Shown here one piece after another: positions 54,808 through 64,000 of a stretch of DNA of 64,000 bases; within the stretch, counting starts at the first letter, position 1; each line of letters begins with the position of its first letter. The stretch comes from Salinigranum halophilum (GTDB taxonomy: Archaea; Halobacteriota; Halobacteria; Halobacteriales; Haloferacaceae). The stretch lies in the NCBI RefSeq assembly GCF_007004735.1, contig NZ_SSNL01000006.1:496001-560000 (forward strand). Direction: 5' to 3'. The notes beneath the pieces are model-generated. The model did not search any database. It saw only the letters and a list, made by a program, of their open reading frames with translations, and was not told the DNA's origin. A program made the position numbers and the translations under genes.

Positions 54808-56226
54808 ATGCCCTCCATCCGGGACGGCGACGCCCTACAGACAGCACTCGGCTTGCTCCCCGTTCTCGCTGCCAACATCCTCCCGCTCGTGGGGGTGGTG
54901 TGGTTCGGCTGGGACCCCGAGACACTCGTCACCGTCTACGCCCTCGAACTGCTGGTCCTGCTGCCGCTCGCGGGAGTGAAAGCGCTATTCGCCGGCAAAC
55001 CGCCTGCGTCCGACCGGGAGAGCGGCGTCTTCAGCGTCTCCGAGAGCGATCTCGTCGATAAACGCGGAAGGGTCACCGTCCACGACCGTCTGCCACCGAT
55101 CTATCCGCGGAACGTCCCGTTCGCCGCCGCAGTCGTCGTCGGTGGCGTGTGGGTTGGCTTCTTCGTCCTCGTCCCTGTCTCGGAAGTCGCCGCGGTCCTC
55201 GATGTGCTCGGCCGCCCGGAGGTACTGCTCAGCGTCGTCGCGCTGGTCGTCGGGCAGGTCGTCGAGACCGCCCACACCTACGTCCGGAGCGGGCAGTATG
55301 CGGAGCTCTCTCCGTACGCCGTCGTCGAGATTCCCGCCCGTCAGGGGTTCTTTCTCGCCTGCTTCCTGTTCGTCGTCATAGTTGGGGGAGCGACGTCCGT
55401 GCTTGTCGCGTTCGTGGTCGTGAAGGTGCTCTTCGAGTGGTCGGGACTCCGCGCGGAACGCGGTGGGGGTGGACGGTTCTCTGGGTGGCTCTCCGGCCCC
55501 GACAGTGACACGACCGTCGACTCAGTCGACGTCCCCGTGGGGCAACCGTCGGCCACGGTCGACGTCGACGGGCGTTCGGTCGCGGCGGCCGCGATCTGGC
55601 GGGCGGTCACCACGACGGGACCGTTCTACGTCGTGTTGGCCGCGTTCGTCTGGCTCGGCGTGCCCGCATTCCTCGGCGACGGTACGCCCTCGCCGACGCT
55701 CTGGGTCGCGAGCGGTCTCACCGGCCTCGTCCTGTTGGGCCTCATGCTCGCAGGCGACATCGTGGAGGCTATTCTGCTGAACAGATGGACGACGTACCAT
55801 CGAATCGGTGACTACCTCGTCGCCCACGATCGCCTGACCGACGAACCACAGTGGACGACGCCGGTCAACGAACTCCGTGACGCCGCTGTCGTCGAGACAC
55901 GACCCTCCGACCGGTACTTCGGGACGCGAACAGTCATCGTGACAGCCGGCTGGGGCGACGAAAAGACCGAACGTACGCTGGGACCAGTTGATACCCCGGA
56001 GGCGTTCGTCGAGACGTTCGATATCCCGCTTCAGTCGACCGACTGCTCGCCGCTCGATCGGCGGTTCGTCGGTGCTGCGGTCGGATCGGTCGCCCTCATC
56101 ACCGTCGGTAGCGTCGTCGTGGCCGCCACGCCGCTCGGCCCGTCCGTCCCGTGGGTGTTCCTCCCCGTGTATCTTCCGTTCCTCGGTGTCGTCCCGATGA
56201 GGCTCTGGAAACTCGCACACCCGTGA
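54808..56226 (+). CDS. DUF6498-like membrane protein
   Basis: 472 residues from ATG 54808 (MPSIRDGDALQTALGLLPVL). About ten membrane helices with a soluble segment in the middle (about 215-255) and another (about 340-420) with NRWTTYHRIGDYLVAHD. The pattern resembles haloarchaeal DUF6498 proteins. Function unknown. Confidence 0.75.
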   Translation: MPSIRDGDALQTALGLLPVLAANILPLVGVVWFGWDPETLVTVYALELLVLLPLAGVKALFAGKPPASDRESGVFSVSESDLVDKRGRVTVHDRLPPIYPRNVPFAAAVVVGGVWVGFFVLVPVSEVAAVLDVLGRPEVLLSVVALVVGQVVETAHTYVRSGQYAELSPYAVVEIPARQGFFLACFLFVVIVGGATSVLVAFVVVKVLFEWSGLRAERGGGGRFSGWLSGPDSDTTVDSVDVPVGQPSATVDVDGRSVAAAAIWRAVTTTGPFYVVLAAFVWLGVPAFLGDGTPSPTLWVASGLTGLVLLGLMLAGDIVEAILLNRWTTYHRIGDYLVAHDRLTDEPQWTTPVNELRDAAVVETRPSDRYFGTRTVIVTAGWGDEKTERTLGPVDTPEAFVETFDIPLQSTDCSPLDRRFVGAAVGSVALITVGSVVVAATPLGPSVPWVFLPVYLPFLGVVPMRLWKLAHP

Positions 56227-56657
56227 CCGACTCGGGCTCTGTATGCAGCATACTATTGAAAACCCATCAACAACGAATGATTTCGACAGAGTCGCTGATG
56301 TACCTCACAGCGCCGTTCGGAGGAGTTCTCGCGGAGAGTGGCTCGATCAGAAGGTCTACAGTCAGGGCTGTGCTCGAGGAGTGCTGGAGTGACGCTGCCC
56401 GCATCGACGAACAGCCTCCCGACACTACAGTCGGTCTCGACGCGTAGGTCGTGGGCGTCACGGAACACGTCCCTTCGTCGTGTAGACAGGTCTCGTGGTT
56501 ATGTCAGCGTCGCCAGAGATCCCACATCTCACACAAAAAGACAACTAAATGATATATACCAATCATTAAGTCAATAAATTGGCATTGTAGAACGTAATGG
56601 TGGACGATTGGCCCCGCTAAACCGGTAATCACGACAAACTCGATTGGGTGACAATAC
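56227..56657. other. Intergenic, no gene
   Basis: No gene is supported. The last 130 bases (56520-56657) are AT-rich with several TATA-like boxes and probably hold the promoter of the regulator at 56658. Confidence 0.45.
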
Positions 56658-57491
56658 ATGAATTCAGTCTGCCAGTTCGTCACAGCATCGTCGATCAGAG
56701 AAGACATCGTACGACTGCTCGCCAAACAACAGCAGCCGACATCGAAACTAATCGAGAAGCTCGACGCCTGCCGCTCCGGCGTCTACAAAGAGCTGTCTAA
56801 CCTCAGACAACGGGGTGCGTTGACAGAAGGTGAAGACGGGTGGCAACTGACCGCATGCGGACAGCTTGTAACGGACACCATCGCGCGCCGCCAAGCGACC
56901 GAGGAGTTCATTGGTCGGGACATCGAGTACTGGCAACACCACGACCTCGAACTGCTACCCGATCGGTTCCGCCGCCGGTTACCCTGCATCGGCGAGTACG
57001 AGGTCGTCCGTGGTGAAATGCCGGCGGTCGACAGACACATCTCGGAGTTCGTCTCTCGGATAGAGGCGAGTGAGGGTCCGGACGTTCTGACCCCGATCTT
57101 CGTTCGGGGACTCAATGACACTATCCCGGACAGTCCAGACACCCGGGTGCTCGTTACGAGCGAGGTTCGCGACCGGCTCCTTGGGACCGAGTCCAAACGG
57201 AAGCAGGCGTTCCTGAAAGCCCAGGTCAGAGTTGTCCAGGCTGAGTTCGGCCTGGGACGTACTGCCGAATCGCTGTGTCTCGTCTTTCCGACTCGGGCAG
57301 ATGGGGAGTGGCAAGCGACGCTCATCTCGGAGACGGACGCGGCGGCTCAGTGGGGCGAGGAACTCTTCGAGTCGCTGTGGGTTAATGCCGAACCTGTCAA
57401 CAGTCCCGAAGAGGGTTCATTCAAGCCGACTGGACGACACGGCATGGTTGGGCCGCCCGGATCCCATCCTGATTCACGGTCACCATACTAA
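56658..57491 (+). CDS. Winged-helix regulator, FilR1-like, second copy
   Basis: 277 residues from ATG 56658. N-terminal winged helix (SSIREDIVRLLAKQQQPTSK and CRSGVYKELSNLRQRGAL), then the FilR1-type ligand domain with PIFVRGLNDTIPDSPDTRVL and TLISETDAAAQWGEELFES. It is longer than the copy at 4880 by a Pro/Ser/Gly-rich tail of about 25 residues. Its target is unknown; the membrane gene downstream is convergent. Confidence 0.8.
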   Translation: MNSVCQFVTASSIREDIVRLLAKQQQPTSKLIEKLDACRSGVYKELSNLRQRGALTEGEDGWQLTACGQLVTDTIARRQATEEFIGRDIEYWQHHDLELLPDRFRRRLPCIGEYEVVRGEMPAVDRHISEFVSRIEASEGPDVLTPIFVRGLNDTIPDSPDTRVLVTSEVRDRLLGTESKRKQAFLKAQVRVVQAEFGLGRTAESLCLVFPTRADGEWQATLISETDAAAQWGEELFESLWVNAEPVNSPEEGSFKPTGRHGMVGPPGSHPDSRSPY

Positions 57492-57620
57492 ACGAGCGGC
57501 TTCGTTCGAGCCCACCCGGAAACAATCAATAGAGAGTGTGACGCGTCCCGTCTGGCGCATGGTTCGGGACCGTCACCTCGGGCGTGTGGTGGTGGCCGAC
57601 CGACGCTCCAACACGCCGAA

Positions 57621-58751
57621 TTAGGCGGTCCCTGGAATCCAGACGCCGGTCGGAACGATTCCCACGATATGAAGGAAACCCAACATAACCGTCCAGACGA
57701 CGATCGAGATCGCAGGCGGGTCGAAGTGAGTCCGACCGTGAGCATAGAAGATCCGCTGGCCCAGTTCACCGATCAGCGCGGCCAGCACACCAAAGAGGCC
57801 GGCGGCGATCAGAGCAAGTCCGGCGGAGAGCCCGGCCATGGCGGAGTCACCCGACGCCGTCAGGGCGAGGAAGACAGTCCCGCCGGCCAGCGTCATATGG
57901 TGAGTCGCGGGAATCTTCTCTACCCCGAGGTTCAGGAACAACAGCGATGCGGCACTGATCCCGAATCCAAGGAAGGGATTGCCGGTCCGGAACGCGACGT
58001 AGCCGGACGCGAGACCGGCCACGAGTCCGATCGCGGCGACCTGATGCCACTTGTACATATGTCCCAGCCAAGGTTCAGTGGCCAACCACTCGGCTTTTGG
58101 GACACCGCCGTTCTCCACGAGTCCACCGTCGGCGACCATTTCACCGTCGTCGGGGGCCCCGCCTACCCTCTCTCCGCGCTCGAACGGGCTCATGTCGAGG
58201 ATGCTTCCGCCATGGACGGTCCCGACGAGGTCGTAGCCGAACGCCAGCCGGTGGACGACCGCGCTCGCACAGATGGCAAGCGGGATCGGGTCAACCGGGA
58301 TCAGCAGCTGCCGAAAGAGTTGCTCGACCGCGATGCCGAAAAGCCCGAAGACGCCACCGACCGCCAGTACGTCGACCCTGCATCCAAGCGCGCTCGCGAT
58401 GTCCTTGCCATTGTGGTAGCCGTTTTCTGCCCCGATATACCCTTTTTTGCCCGCGTAGGCAGCCGCAGCCGCACCCCCTGCGAAGGAGACGTGCGGCCCG
58501 AACACGTGGCCGAAGCCGATACCGACCAGTCCGACTGAGTCACCGCCCGGCACCCCGACGACGCTCGCCGCAGCGCCAGCGATGACGAGGAAACCGGTGA
58601 ACGCGAAGGCCGGTAGTGCACCGATGGCCGCCCCGAACGCGCCGCCAGCGAACGCGCCGAGCCATATCGGGAGGTTGCCTAGCGTGTCCACGACAGCGTC
58701 GAGCGACCCGCCGAACGCACCTTGCAGAACTACCTCGGCAGTCACGTTCAT
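57621..58751 (-). CDS. Haloarchaeal multi-pass membrane protein (DUF7973-like)
   Basis: 376 residues from ATG 58751 (MNVTAEVVLQGAFGGSLDAV); ATG 58763 is possible. About ten Gly/Ala-rich helices and a conserved HVFGPHVSFAGGAAAAAYAG segment, plus GAENGYHNGKDI, fit a haloarchaeal membrane family (DUF7973-like). No transporter motif is clear. AT-rich sequence upstream (58900-59000) likely contains its promoter. Confidence 0.7.
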   Translation of the reverse strand: MNVTAEVVLQGAFGGSLDAVVDTLGNLPIWLGAFAGGAFGAAIGALPAFAFTGFLVIAGAAASVVGVPGGDSVGLVGIGFGHVFGPHVSFAGGAAAAAYAGKKGYIGAENGYHNGKDIASALGCRVDVLAVGGVFGLFGIAVEQLFRQLLIPVDPIPLAICASAVVHRLAFGYDLVGTVHGGSILDMSPFERGERVGGAPDDGEMVADGGLVENGGVPKAEWLATEPWLGHMYKWHQVAAIGLVAGLASGYVAFRTGNPFLGFGISAASLLFLNLGVEKIPATHHMTLAGGTVFLALTASGDSAMAGLSAGLALIAAGLFGVLAALIGELGQRIFYAHGRTHFDPPAISIVVWTVMLGFLHIVGIVPTGVWIPGTA

Positions 58752-58763
58752 AGGCATACCCAC

Positions 58764-59438
58764 TCATCTCCCGGCGTCATCGACAGTGGTCTACCCGCAG
58801 CGTTCGAGGGCCGCATCAGAAGCGTCTTACGGTGTCTTCCGTTCAATTGCACGGTACCTCCTTTTGTCACTCGTTTGTAATTACGAGGCACGGCGATACT
58901 GTCCACTGGATTATATATAAATTTGTTGTTAATTATGAGTGGACATGTAGAACGTAGTTCGACTGACTTCGACCGTGGACAACAATCTATTTTATATAGA
59001 TTATGATATTTGTAGCCGACTCGCGCTGTCTATCCAGCAGCATCGATTCAAATTACTCAGAGTCAATCAGTAACGGCGTGACCGATAGAGAGGGTGCAGT
59101 CGGGTGTCTTCGCCAGCTACTCGAACTCTGTCAGTAACGGTTTGACCGAGACAGAGGATGTGTGTGACAACTGGTCTGAGGTCGCCGCAGCACTCGCGCC
59201 CGTCTGTTACCTCGGCCTCTCACACCCAGTGCACTGGTCGATACGTCCGGTCCGCGTTCACGCTCCGGAGCATGGTTTGGCCCACTTTTGTCCCGATGTG
59301 GCTTTTGTCCACGATGTCACAACTTCACTGCACACCCGTGTTCGTGCGAATCTCGTGTACAGATCGTGCAGAGCCGACTGTCGATGAGACTCGCTGGATC
59401 GCCAGCAGCCTCAGCCAGGATGTGGGGTCGCCGCACGG
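58764..59438. other. Intergenic; AT-rich promoter region and a repeat pair
   Basis: The 58905-59000 part is very AT-rich (TTATATATAAATTTG). TCAGTAACGGCGTGACCGAT (59067) and TCAGTAACGGTTTGACCGAG (59131) are two imperfect 30-base copies 64 bases apart. No gene is supported. Confidence 0.4.
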
Positions 59439-59918
59439 TCACTGTCGACCGATAGCGCGCCCCGATCGGTCCTGAATCCCGAGTGTCCACACGTTCGGAT
59501 TCTCTTGGAGTTCGTACTCGGCGAGGAGCTTAGATTGGTACGCGTTGTCGATCATCGCTTCGCGTGCCTTGTCCCATTCTCCGGGGGTGATTCGATCGAG
59601 TGGGCCGGCGACGATCACACTCCGCCAAGAGCCGTCGGTGCTGATATCGGAGGTCGTGAAACTCGCTACTTCGGACTGTTCCGCGTACGTCTCCTTCCGG
59701 AGCTCGGTGGTCGAGCCGAGAAACACGAAGTACAAGTTGTCATCCCCGTCGTACCCGAACGACAGCGGCACGCCGTACGGCACACCGTCGGCGCTCATCG
59801 ACAGGACACCGACGCCTGCCTCTGTCAACAGTTCGTCGATCCCAGACTCGTCTAATTCCCTCCCCAACAGGGGTCTGTAGTTTGAATTCATACGTTCGAC
59901 GTGCTCACGTTTGTTCAT
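59439..59918 (-). CDS. PPOX/FMN-binding split-barrel protein
   Basis: 159 residues from ATG 59918; ATG 59891 (MNSNYRPLLGRELDESG) is an alternative. Split-barrel fold of the pyridoxamine-phosphate oxidase-like family: VGVLSMSADGVPYGVPLSFG, then LYFVFLGSTTELRKETYAEQ and SWRSVIVAGPLDRI. Usually binds FMN or F420. No partner gene nearby suggests a substrate. Confidence 0.85.
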   Translation of the reverse strand: MNKREHVERMNSNYRPLLGRELDESGIDELLTEAGVGVLSMSADGVPYGVPLSFGYDGDDNLYFVFLGSTTELRKETYAEQSEVASFTTSDISTDGSWRSVIVAGPLDRITPGEWDKAREAMIDNAYQSKLLAEYELQENPNVWTLGIQDRSGRAIGRQ

Positions 59919-60477
59919 AAACACCGTACACAATTCCCACTCTTTCGGAATGCGACCCTCTCTCGCCGAACGCGGAGTGCGCGAACCAGGGACGTGTAAC
60001 GCTCGACGAACCGAACTCCCGCACCGTGTTGGCACCACCTCGGGTTGTGCACGAGACACGGGTTATACTAGCGTTTGAAACAGGGCACCCACTTCATCAT
60101 TGCTGCGCATGATAGATCTACTGGGAAGGCAAAAGCGATGCGATTGGCTGTGAGGAGTCTCGAACACTATTGTATGTTTACCGCATGCTCGTCAAACCCT
60201 TTCCCATCGTGGATGTATGATTCCATCCAGCAAACCGATACCGGAGGGGGTATCGAACCGGAGTCGAAGCGACGAGGTCCACGGGCGATCTCGTCAGCGA
60301 GTTACTAATCAGCACCCATACCACGTACTCAACGAGACGTTCCGACCGACGAACCGAGAGCGGTGTTCTGACCTAGTCCGTGAGTGCGGTGACCCCAACG
60401 AGCCCGCGGTCATCTCCCGAAACTCGCTTGCGGTCGAGGGTATGAGTTATTAGTTGCACTACACATTCTTCATATTA
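59919..60477. other. Intergenic, no gene
   Basis: No gene is supported here. An AT-rich stretch at 60430-60475 (TTATTAGTTGCACTACACAT) may be the promoter of the ligase-family gene. Confidence 0.4.
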
Positions 60478-62001
60478 ATGAGTGATAATCAATTGGACCG
60501 ACTCATGGAATCACGGGGAATCGACTTCGAGGAGTTCGAGCGGCAAGTGCGCGAAGAGGGAGACCTCGTCGTCGAGCACCTCAAGGAGGGGACGTTCGAC
60601 AACCCACAGACGACCATCGGATTGGAGTACGAATTTTACGCCGTCGATGAAGACGACGGAAGTATCCGGCGTGTTCACCGGTCGTTGATGGAGTTTCTCG
60701 GCTTCGAGAAGGAACTGGGATTACACAACACCGAGCTCACCACCGGCGTCCAGCCGTGTAACGAAGCGGGCCTCAACGCGATGCGGAAGGAAGTCGAGGC
60801 GAAACTAGTGGCCACCGAGGAGTGGGCCACTACGAGAGGAATCCAGCTCGTCAGCGACGGAATGTGGGTGATCGGCCCCACCGACCATTCGACACTGACA
60901 TACCTCTCGGAGGCGACTCACGAGGAAGGGCTCACGCTGGCGATAAACGTCAGCAACGCCGTCCGGTATCACGGCTTTGCGAGTAGTAAGCGGACGATCG
61001 GCGGTCGGATCGACGTTCCCGGCGTCACCATTGAAGCCGATAATCCCGGACCGGTGAGTCTGACGACGTCGATTCAACCCCACTTCCAGGTCGAGCGAGC
61101 AGCCGATCTCCCACTCTATTTCAACCACGCGCTTCGGATCGCCGGTCCGATGCTGGCGCTCGGGGTGAATTCGCCGCTGTTCCCCCCGGAGCTGTACGGC
61201 GATCCGGACCGCAAGACTGTCCTCGAAGACGGCTGGGCTGAGAACCGAATCCCGGTCTACGAGGGTATGATGAATCCGGCCGACGGGCCAGAAAAAGTCC
61301 GGTTCCCGACCGACATCGACCACCCCAGAGACGCAGTCGACCGAATCGTCGAGGACCGTGTGCTCGTCCCGGCAGCGATCGCGGCGGGCGAACGATTCGA
61401 CGACTCGTTCGTTCACTTCCGACACAAACACGGCAGTTTCTGGCGCTGGGTTAGACCCGTGTTCGACGGGGCGTCACGGGCGGCAGCCAACGTCAGGATC
61501 GAGTTCAGGCCGCTCCCAGCCCAGCCGACCCTCCGAGACACCATGGCGTTTCTCGCCGCCTTTGCCGGGGTGATGACAGCCTTCTCGTCCACTGAGCACC
61601 CGGTCACCGACCTCTCGTGGGACCAGGCCCGAGAGAACTTCTACGCGGCTGCCCGAGACGGGATGGAGGCGGACATGACGTGGATTACTGCCGACGATCA
61701 GACCACGAACGACATCGGCCGGTGTCTCGACGACCTCCTAAACACGGCTCTCGACGGGCTAGAGGCGTGTGGACTCCCGCAGGAGCGAGCCGCGGATTGG
61801 ATCGAACCACTACGGGACCGGGCGCGTCGGCGACGGACCCCAGCCGCCTGGAAGCGGTCGCTGGTCGCCACACGACTGGACGAGGGTCTCTCGCTCGCCG
61901 ACGCGATACACGACGCACAGCGCGAGTATCTCGCCTACCAGCGCGAGACGTTCATGGACGGGTGTTTTTCGGATTGGCCAGATACCCCAGGTCGCCGCTG
62001 A
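60478..62001 (+). CDS. Glutamate-cysteine ligase (GCS2) family enzyme
   Basis: 507 residues from ATG 60478 (MSDNQLDRLMESRGIDFEEF). GCS2-type ATP-dependent carboxylate-amine ligase fold: TIGLEYEFYAVDED, HNTELTTGVQP, SDGMWVIGPTD and VRIEFRPLPAQPTLRDTMAF (metal and ATP site residues). Haloarchaea make gamma-glutamylcysteine as their main thiol; the enzyme could make that or join Glu to another amine. It is longer than the usual haloarchaeal GshA (about 360 residues), so the substrate may differ. Confidence 0.85.
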   Translation: MSDNQLDRLMESRGIDFEEFERQVREEGDLVVEHLKEGTFDNPQTTIGLEYEFYAVDEDDGSIRRVHRSLMEFLGFEKELGLHNTELTTGVQPCNEAGLNAMRKEVEAKLVATEEWATTRGIQLVSDGMWVIGPTDHSTLTYLSEATHEEGLTLAINVSNAVRYHGFASSKRTIGGRIDVPGVTIEADNPGPVSLTTSIQPHFQVERAADLPLYFNHALRIAGPMLALGVNSPLFPPELYGDPDRKTVLEDGWAENRIPVYEGMMNPADGPEKVRFPTDIDHPRDAVDRIVEDRVLVPAAIAAGERFDDSFVHFRHKHGSFWRWVRPVFDGASRAAANVRIEFRPLPAQPTLRDTMAFLAAFAGVMTAFSSTEHPVTDLSWDQARENFYAAARDGMEADMTWITADDQTTNDIGRCLDDLLNTALDGLEACGLPQERAADWIEPLRDRARRRRTPAAWKRSLVATRLDEGLSLADAIHDAQREYLAYQRETFMDGCFSDWPDTPGRR

Positions 62002-62160
62002 GCTACACAGCCGAGGGGTGTCTTCCGATTGACTCACCAGCACTGTCGGGCGACATCTTCGAGCCTTCACCCTTCCCAGAATTACGGAGGACAAGTGTGT
62101 TGCAACGACTCTGGCTAGTCGAAACAAGTTGAGGGGCGACCTGGTCGTAGCGAGGAGAGC

Positions 62161-62473
62161 TCATGCAACTCGCAGACACGACGGAGTCGAACGTGACGAC
62201 GCTGCCGATCGAGACTTTCTCGAACCTCCAGACTGGGGCGACCATCTGGCGGTTGTTCCCTCGGATCCCGTGACGGCCGGGCTCGTGGACTCCCCCGCCA
62301 CTGGCTTCGAGCTGAAAATGTGTCGTCCCCAGATCGAGGTCATCATCGTCTTCGTGCCAGCCCAGACTCACGGCATCATCTCGACATCGATGCCTGCAAC
62401 GACGGTTCGCGGCCGAAGCTGAGAGGCCTCGTGTCGAACGTTGGTGGTTCCGTTCAAGCAGTTGTTCACGCAA
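62161..62473 (-). pseudogene. Decayed copy of the 63449 protein
   Basis: The minus strand reads GWHEDDDDLDLGTTHFQLE near 62306-62362, close to GWHQDEDHTDLGAAHFQYQ in the gene at 63449-63889. Downstream the frame loses similarity, and upstream the N-terminal half does not align, so this is a frameshifted remnant in opposite orientation, about 1 kb away. Confidence 0.4.
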
Positions 62474-62790
62474 GAGTTCATGCAGCTATACACCGAGTTT
62501 GAGTCGTTCGGAACGTTGCTTGAAACCAGTTAATGGTGAGATAATTCGTCGAAGTCACACTGATTCTCCCAATGATGTCCTTAGCGGCCACCGGAAGAGA
62601 GAAATCAATATGCAAATCCCATCTAAAGCTGTTCGATCCTCCTACCTTCCGAATCAAATACCGAGGCTACCGCTACTGGAACTCTTCGACAAGAGGAGCA
62701 ACCGTCTTCAGTCGTTCGTTGAGGAAGGGGGCTTAGCGCCTACTTTCAGCTAAAATCGATGTCCTCATGATCGGTAGATTGGACGCCTCA
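62474..62790. other. Intergenic, possible gene scrap
   Basis: A frame near 62618-62754 reads LFDPPTFRIKYRGYRYWNSS, which looks protein-like but has no start or family. Otherwise nothing is seen. Confidence 0.25.
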
Positions 62791-62838
62791 CGTAACGATT
62801 CGGCTCTCGTTGGACATCCCGTTACGAACCCGGCTCTC
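62791..62838. promoter_or_regulatory. Direct repeats, candidate operator
   Basis: CGTAACGATTCGGCTCTC (62791-62808) and CGTTACGAACCCGGCTCTC (62820-62838) are near-identical and 29 bases apart. They lie about 100 bases before the winged-helix gene at 62934; a TATA-like TCTATATAAT (62878-62887) is between. Possible autoregulation site. Confidence 0.45.
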
Positions 62839-62933
62839 CTCAGAAATGTCGATCAGTCCACCCTGAGCGGACCAGAGTCTATATAATCCGAATCACCTCA
62901 AATTATTTCTATACAGACACTGTAGACGTCGTC

Positions 62934-63452
62934 ATGAGCGACGAACCGGCTCGATCCTGGACTGACAGTCTGTCGGCGGCCGAGCGCGTCGAAGCAGTCG
63001 CGCTCACCGTCAGTGAGCCCCGAACGGCTAACTGGATCGCCTCGGAGGCAGAGGTCGCCCACGAGACAGCGACGAAGTACCTCAAACGACTCACAGACGA
63101 CGGCAAACTGAGCTCGGAGGAACGCGGCCAGCAGACGACGTACGAGCCCGACCTCGTCGGTCAATACCTCATCGAGATGCGCGAACTCTACGAAGGACAC
63201 TCCCCGGACGAACTCGCCGCGAGTCTCGAAGACATGAACGAGCAAATCCGAACGTGGAAGACCGAGTACGACGTCGAAACCCCCAACGAACTCCGTGCAA
63301 GCCTCGTGCGGACAGAAGACGCCACAGACGAACGCGAGCGTCGACAAGCAGCCCGCAAGTGGGATCACCTCGAAACGCGTCGTCGTCTCGTCGAGGATGC
63401 ACTCCGGCTCTACGACCGGTTCCCCGGTGAGCGGCACTCGACATCCGCATGA
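62934..63452 (+). CDS. Winged-helix protein (DUF7342-like), module partner 1
   Basis: 172 residues from ATG 62934 (MSDEPARSWTDSLSAAERVE). The N-terminal winged helix (residues about 20-70, TANWIASEAEVAHETATKYL) precedes a long helical, probably coiled, tail rich in Glu and Arg. Haloarchaeal DUF7342-like proteins are often paired with a second small gene; here the ATG of that gene overlaps the stop (ATGA). Probably an antitoxin-like regulator of the pair. Confidence 0.8.
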   Translation: MSDEPARSWTDSLSAAERVEAVALTVSEPRTANWIASEAEVAHETATKYLKRLTDDGKLSSEERGQQTTYEPDLVGQYLIEMRELYEGHSPDELAASLEDMNEQIRTWKTEYDVETPNELRASLVRTEDATDERERRQAARKWDHLETRRRLVEDALRLYDRFPGERHSTSA

Positions 63453-63889
63453 ACCGGGGATCAGAAAACCCGGCCATCTATCGGACACTCAAGGACGTAC
63501 TCGAGCGGCAAGCGGAGGTTGTCTCTGTCTGGTTCGAGCCAGACGCGATCCAGAAACGATACCTCGCGGCCGAGATCGAGCCACAGCGTGTCGTGCCACC
63601 GACCGGGCCCGAGTCACCACAACTCGAGGTCCACTGGAAACTCACTCCGCCCCACGACGAGTTCAGGATCGACTACGCCGACCCGAATGTGGGGTTCCAC
63701 TGCGGCTGGCACCAAGACGAGGACCACACGGACCTCGGCGCGGCGCACTTCCAGTACCAGACAGCTTGGATGGAGACCCCACACTACGAAGGGGTCGTGT
63801 TCGAAGCAGCGTCTCCTCCGAAGCTCCTCTGGGAGTGCTGTGGCGAACTCTTCGAGGATGTAGTTCCCAACTATACCACAGAGCGCTGA
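63449..63889 (+). CDS. Unknown partner protein of the winged-helix module
   Basis: 146 residues from ATG 63449. Central motif GWHQDEDHTDLGAAHFQYQ is rich in His and acidic residues, resembling a metal site, and RIDYADPNVGFHCGWHQDED suggests a compact alpha/beta fold. Translationally coupled to the winged-helix gene. A decayed homologue in opposite orientation lies at 62161-62473, so the family has been mobile or duplicated. Could be the effector or toxin of a two-gene module; unproven. Confidence 0.75.
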   Translation: MNRGSENPAIYRTLKDVLERQAEVVSVWFEPDAIQKRYLAAEIEPQRVVPPTGPESPQLEVHWKLTPPHDEFRIDYADPNVGFHCGWHQDEDHTDLGAAHFQYQTAWMETPHYEGVVFEAASPPKLLWECCGELFEDVVPNYTTER

Positions 63890-64000
63890 GTCCTTTCTCG
63901 AGACGGATGTTCACAGCCCCCCTCCCGAGGTGGGGACTCTTTGGGTAACACACGCTGACCACGCCCTATGTGTCGCTCTCGGGGTGTCCCGGTGTACCTG

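Noticed and set aside
56278-56447. Short plus-strand frame MISTESLMYLTAPFGG...
   Set aside because: No ribosome site, an equally long frame on the other strand, and no domain.

Overview
The window is haloarchaeal (class Halobacteria). Coding DNA is GC-rich with strong G/C at third positions, the proteins are acidic, and several genes have TATA-like boxes about 25-30 bases before the start codon, as expected for leaderless mRNAs. Family content also fits: HalX and bacterio-opsin-activator-type regulators, Tat lipoproteins, a PGF-pre-PGF protein and a halophilic glucose dehydrogenase. No rRNA, tRNA, CRISPR array or integrase was found. It reads as an accessory part of a chromosome or megaplasmid, with many decayed genes and insertion-sequence scraps.

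Layout. 0-12.4 kb: a truncated Tat lipoprotein, polyphosphate kinase 2, two cupins, a FilR1-like regulator divergent from an alpha/beta-hydrolase, a flavodoxin, and small membrane or regulatory genes, interspersed with a dispersed repeat and a transposase scrap. 13.3-20.5 kb: an element-like block in which a zinc-ribbon protein, a 1264-residue HerA/VirD4-like ATPase with a nuclease-like tail, a PriS-like primase and a PriL-like Fe-S partner are translationally coupled by 4-base overlaps; a PD-(D/E)XK-type gene is divergent. 20.9-22.3 kb: gene fragments (CPBP protease, heavy-metal P-type ATPase, frameshifted membrane protein) around one 58-codon membrane gene. 22.3-28.9 kb: a secreted NEW3/COG1361-type protein, an ABC-2 exporter and an MMPL/RND transporter.

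29-43.7 kb is a catabolic island: a BMP-family ABC importer (lipoprotein, double ATPase, two permeases), RidA, a glucose-dehydrogenase-like enzyme, three Gfo/Idh/MocA oxidoreductases, a SelA-like PLP enzyme, a PIG-L deacetylase and a PfkB kinase. Together these could take up an (acetylated) amino sugar and convert it to a phosphorylated 2-keto-3-deoxy acid, but the substrate is inferred. Two IS200/IS605-type end scars lie between the importer and the deacetylase.

43.8-53.3 kb: a doubly broken VapBC pair, then a signalling and surface cluster: HalX response regulator, histidine kinase, PGF-pre-PGF protein, Bat-like regulator coupled to a second kinase, and two short secreted proteins that share unusual motifs and flank the Bat/kinase pair. 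54-64 kb: membrane proteins, a second FilR1-like regulator, a PPOX-family protein, a glutamate-cysteine-ligase-family enzyme, and at the right edge a two-gene module (winged-helix protein plus unknown partner) with promoter-proximal direct repeats and a decayed copy of the partner nearby.
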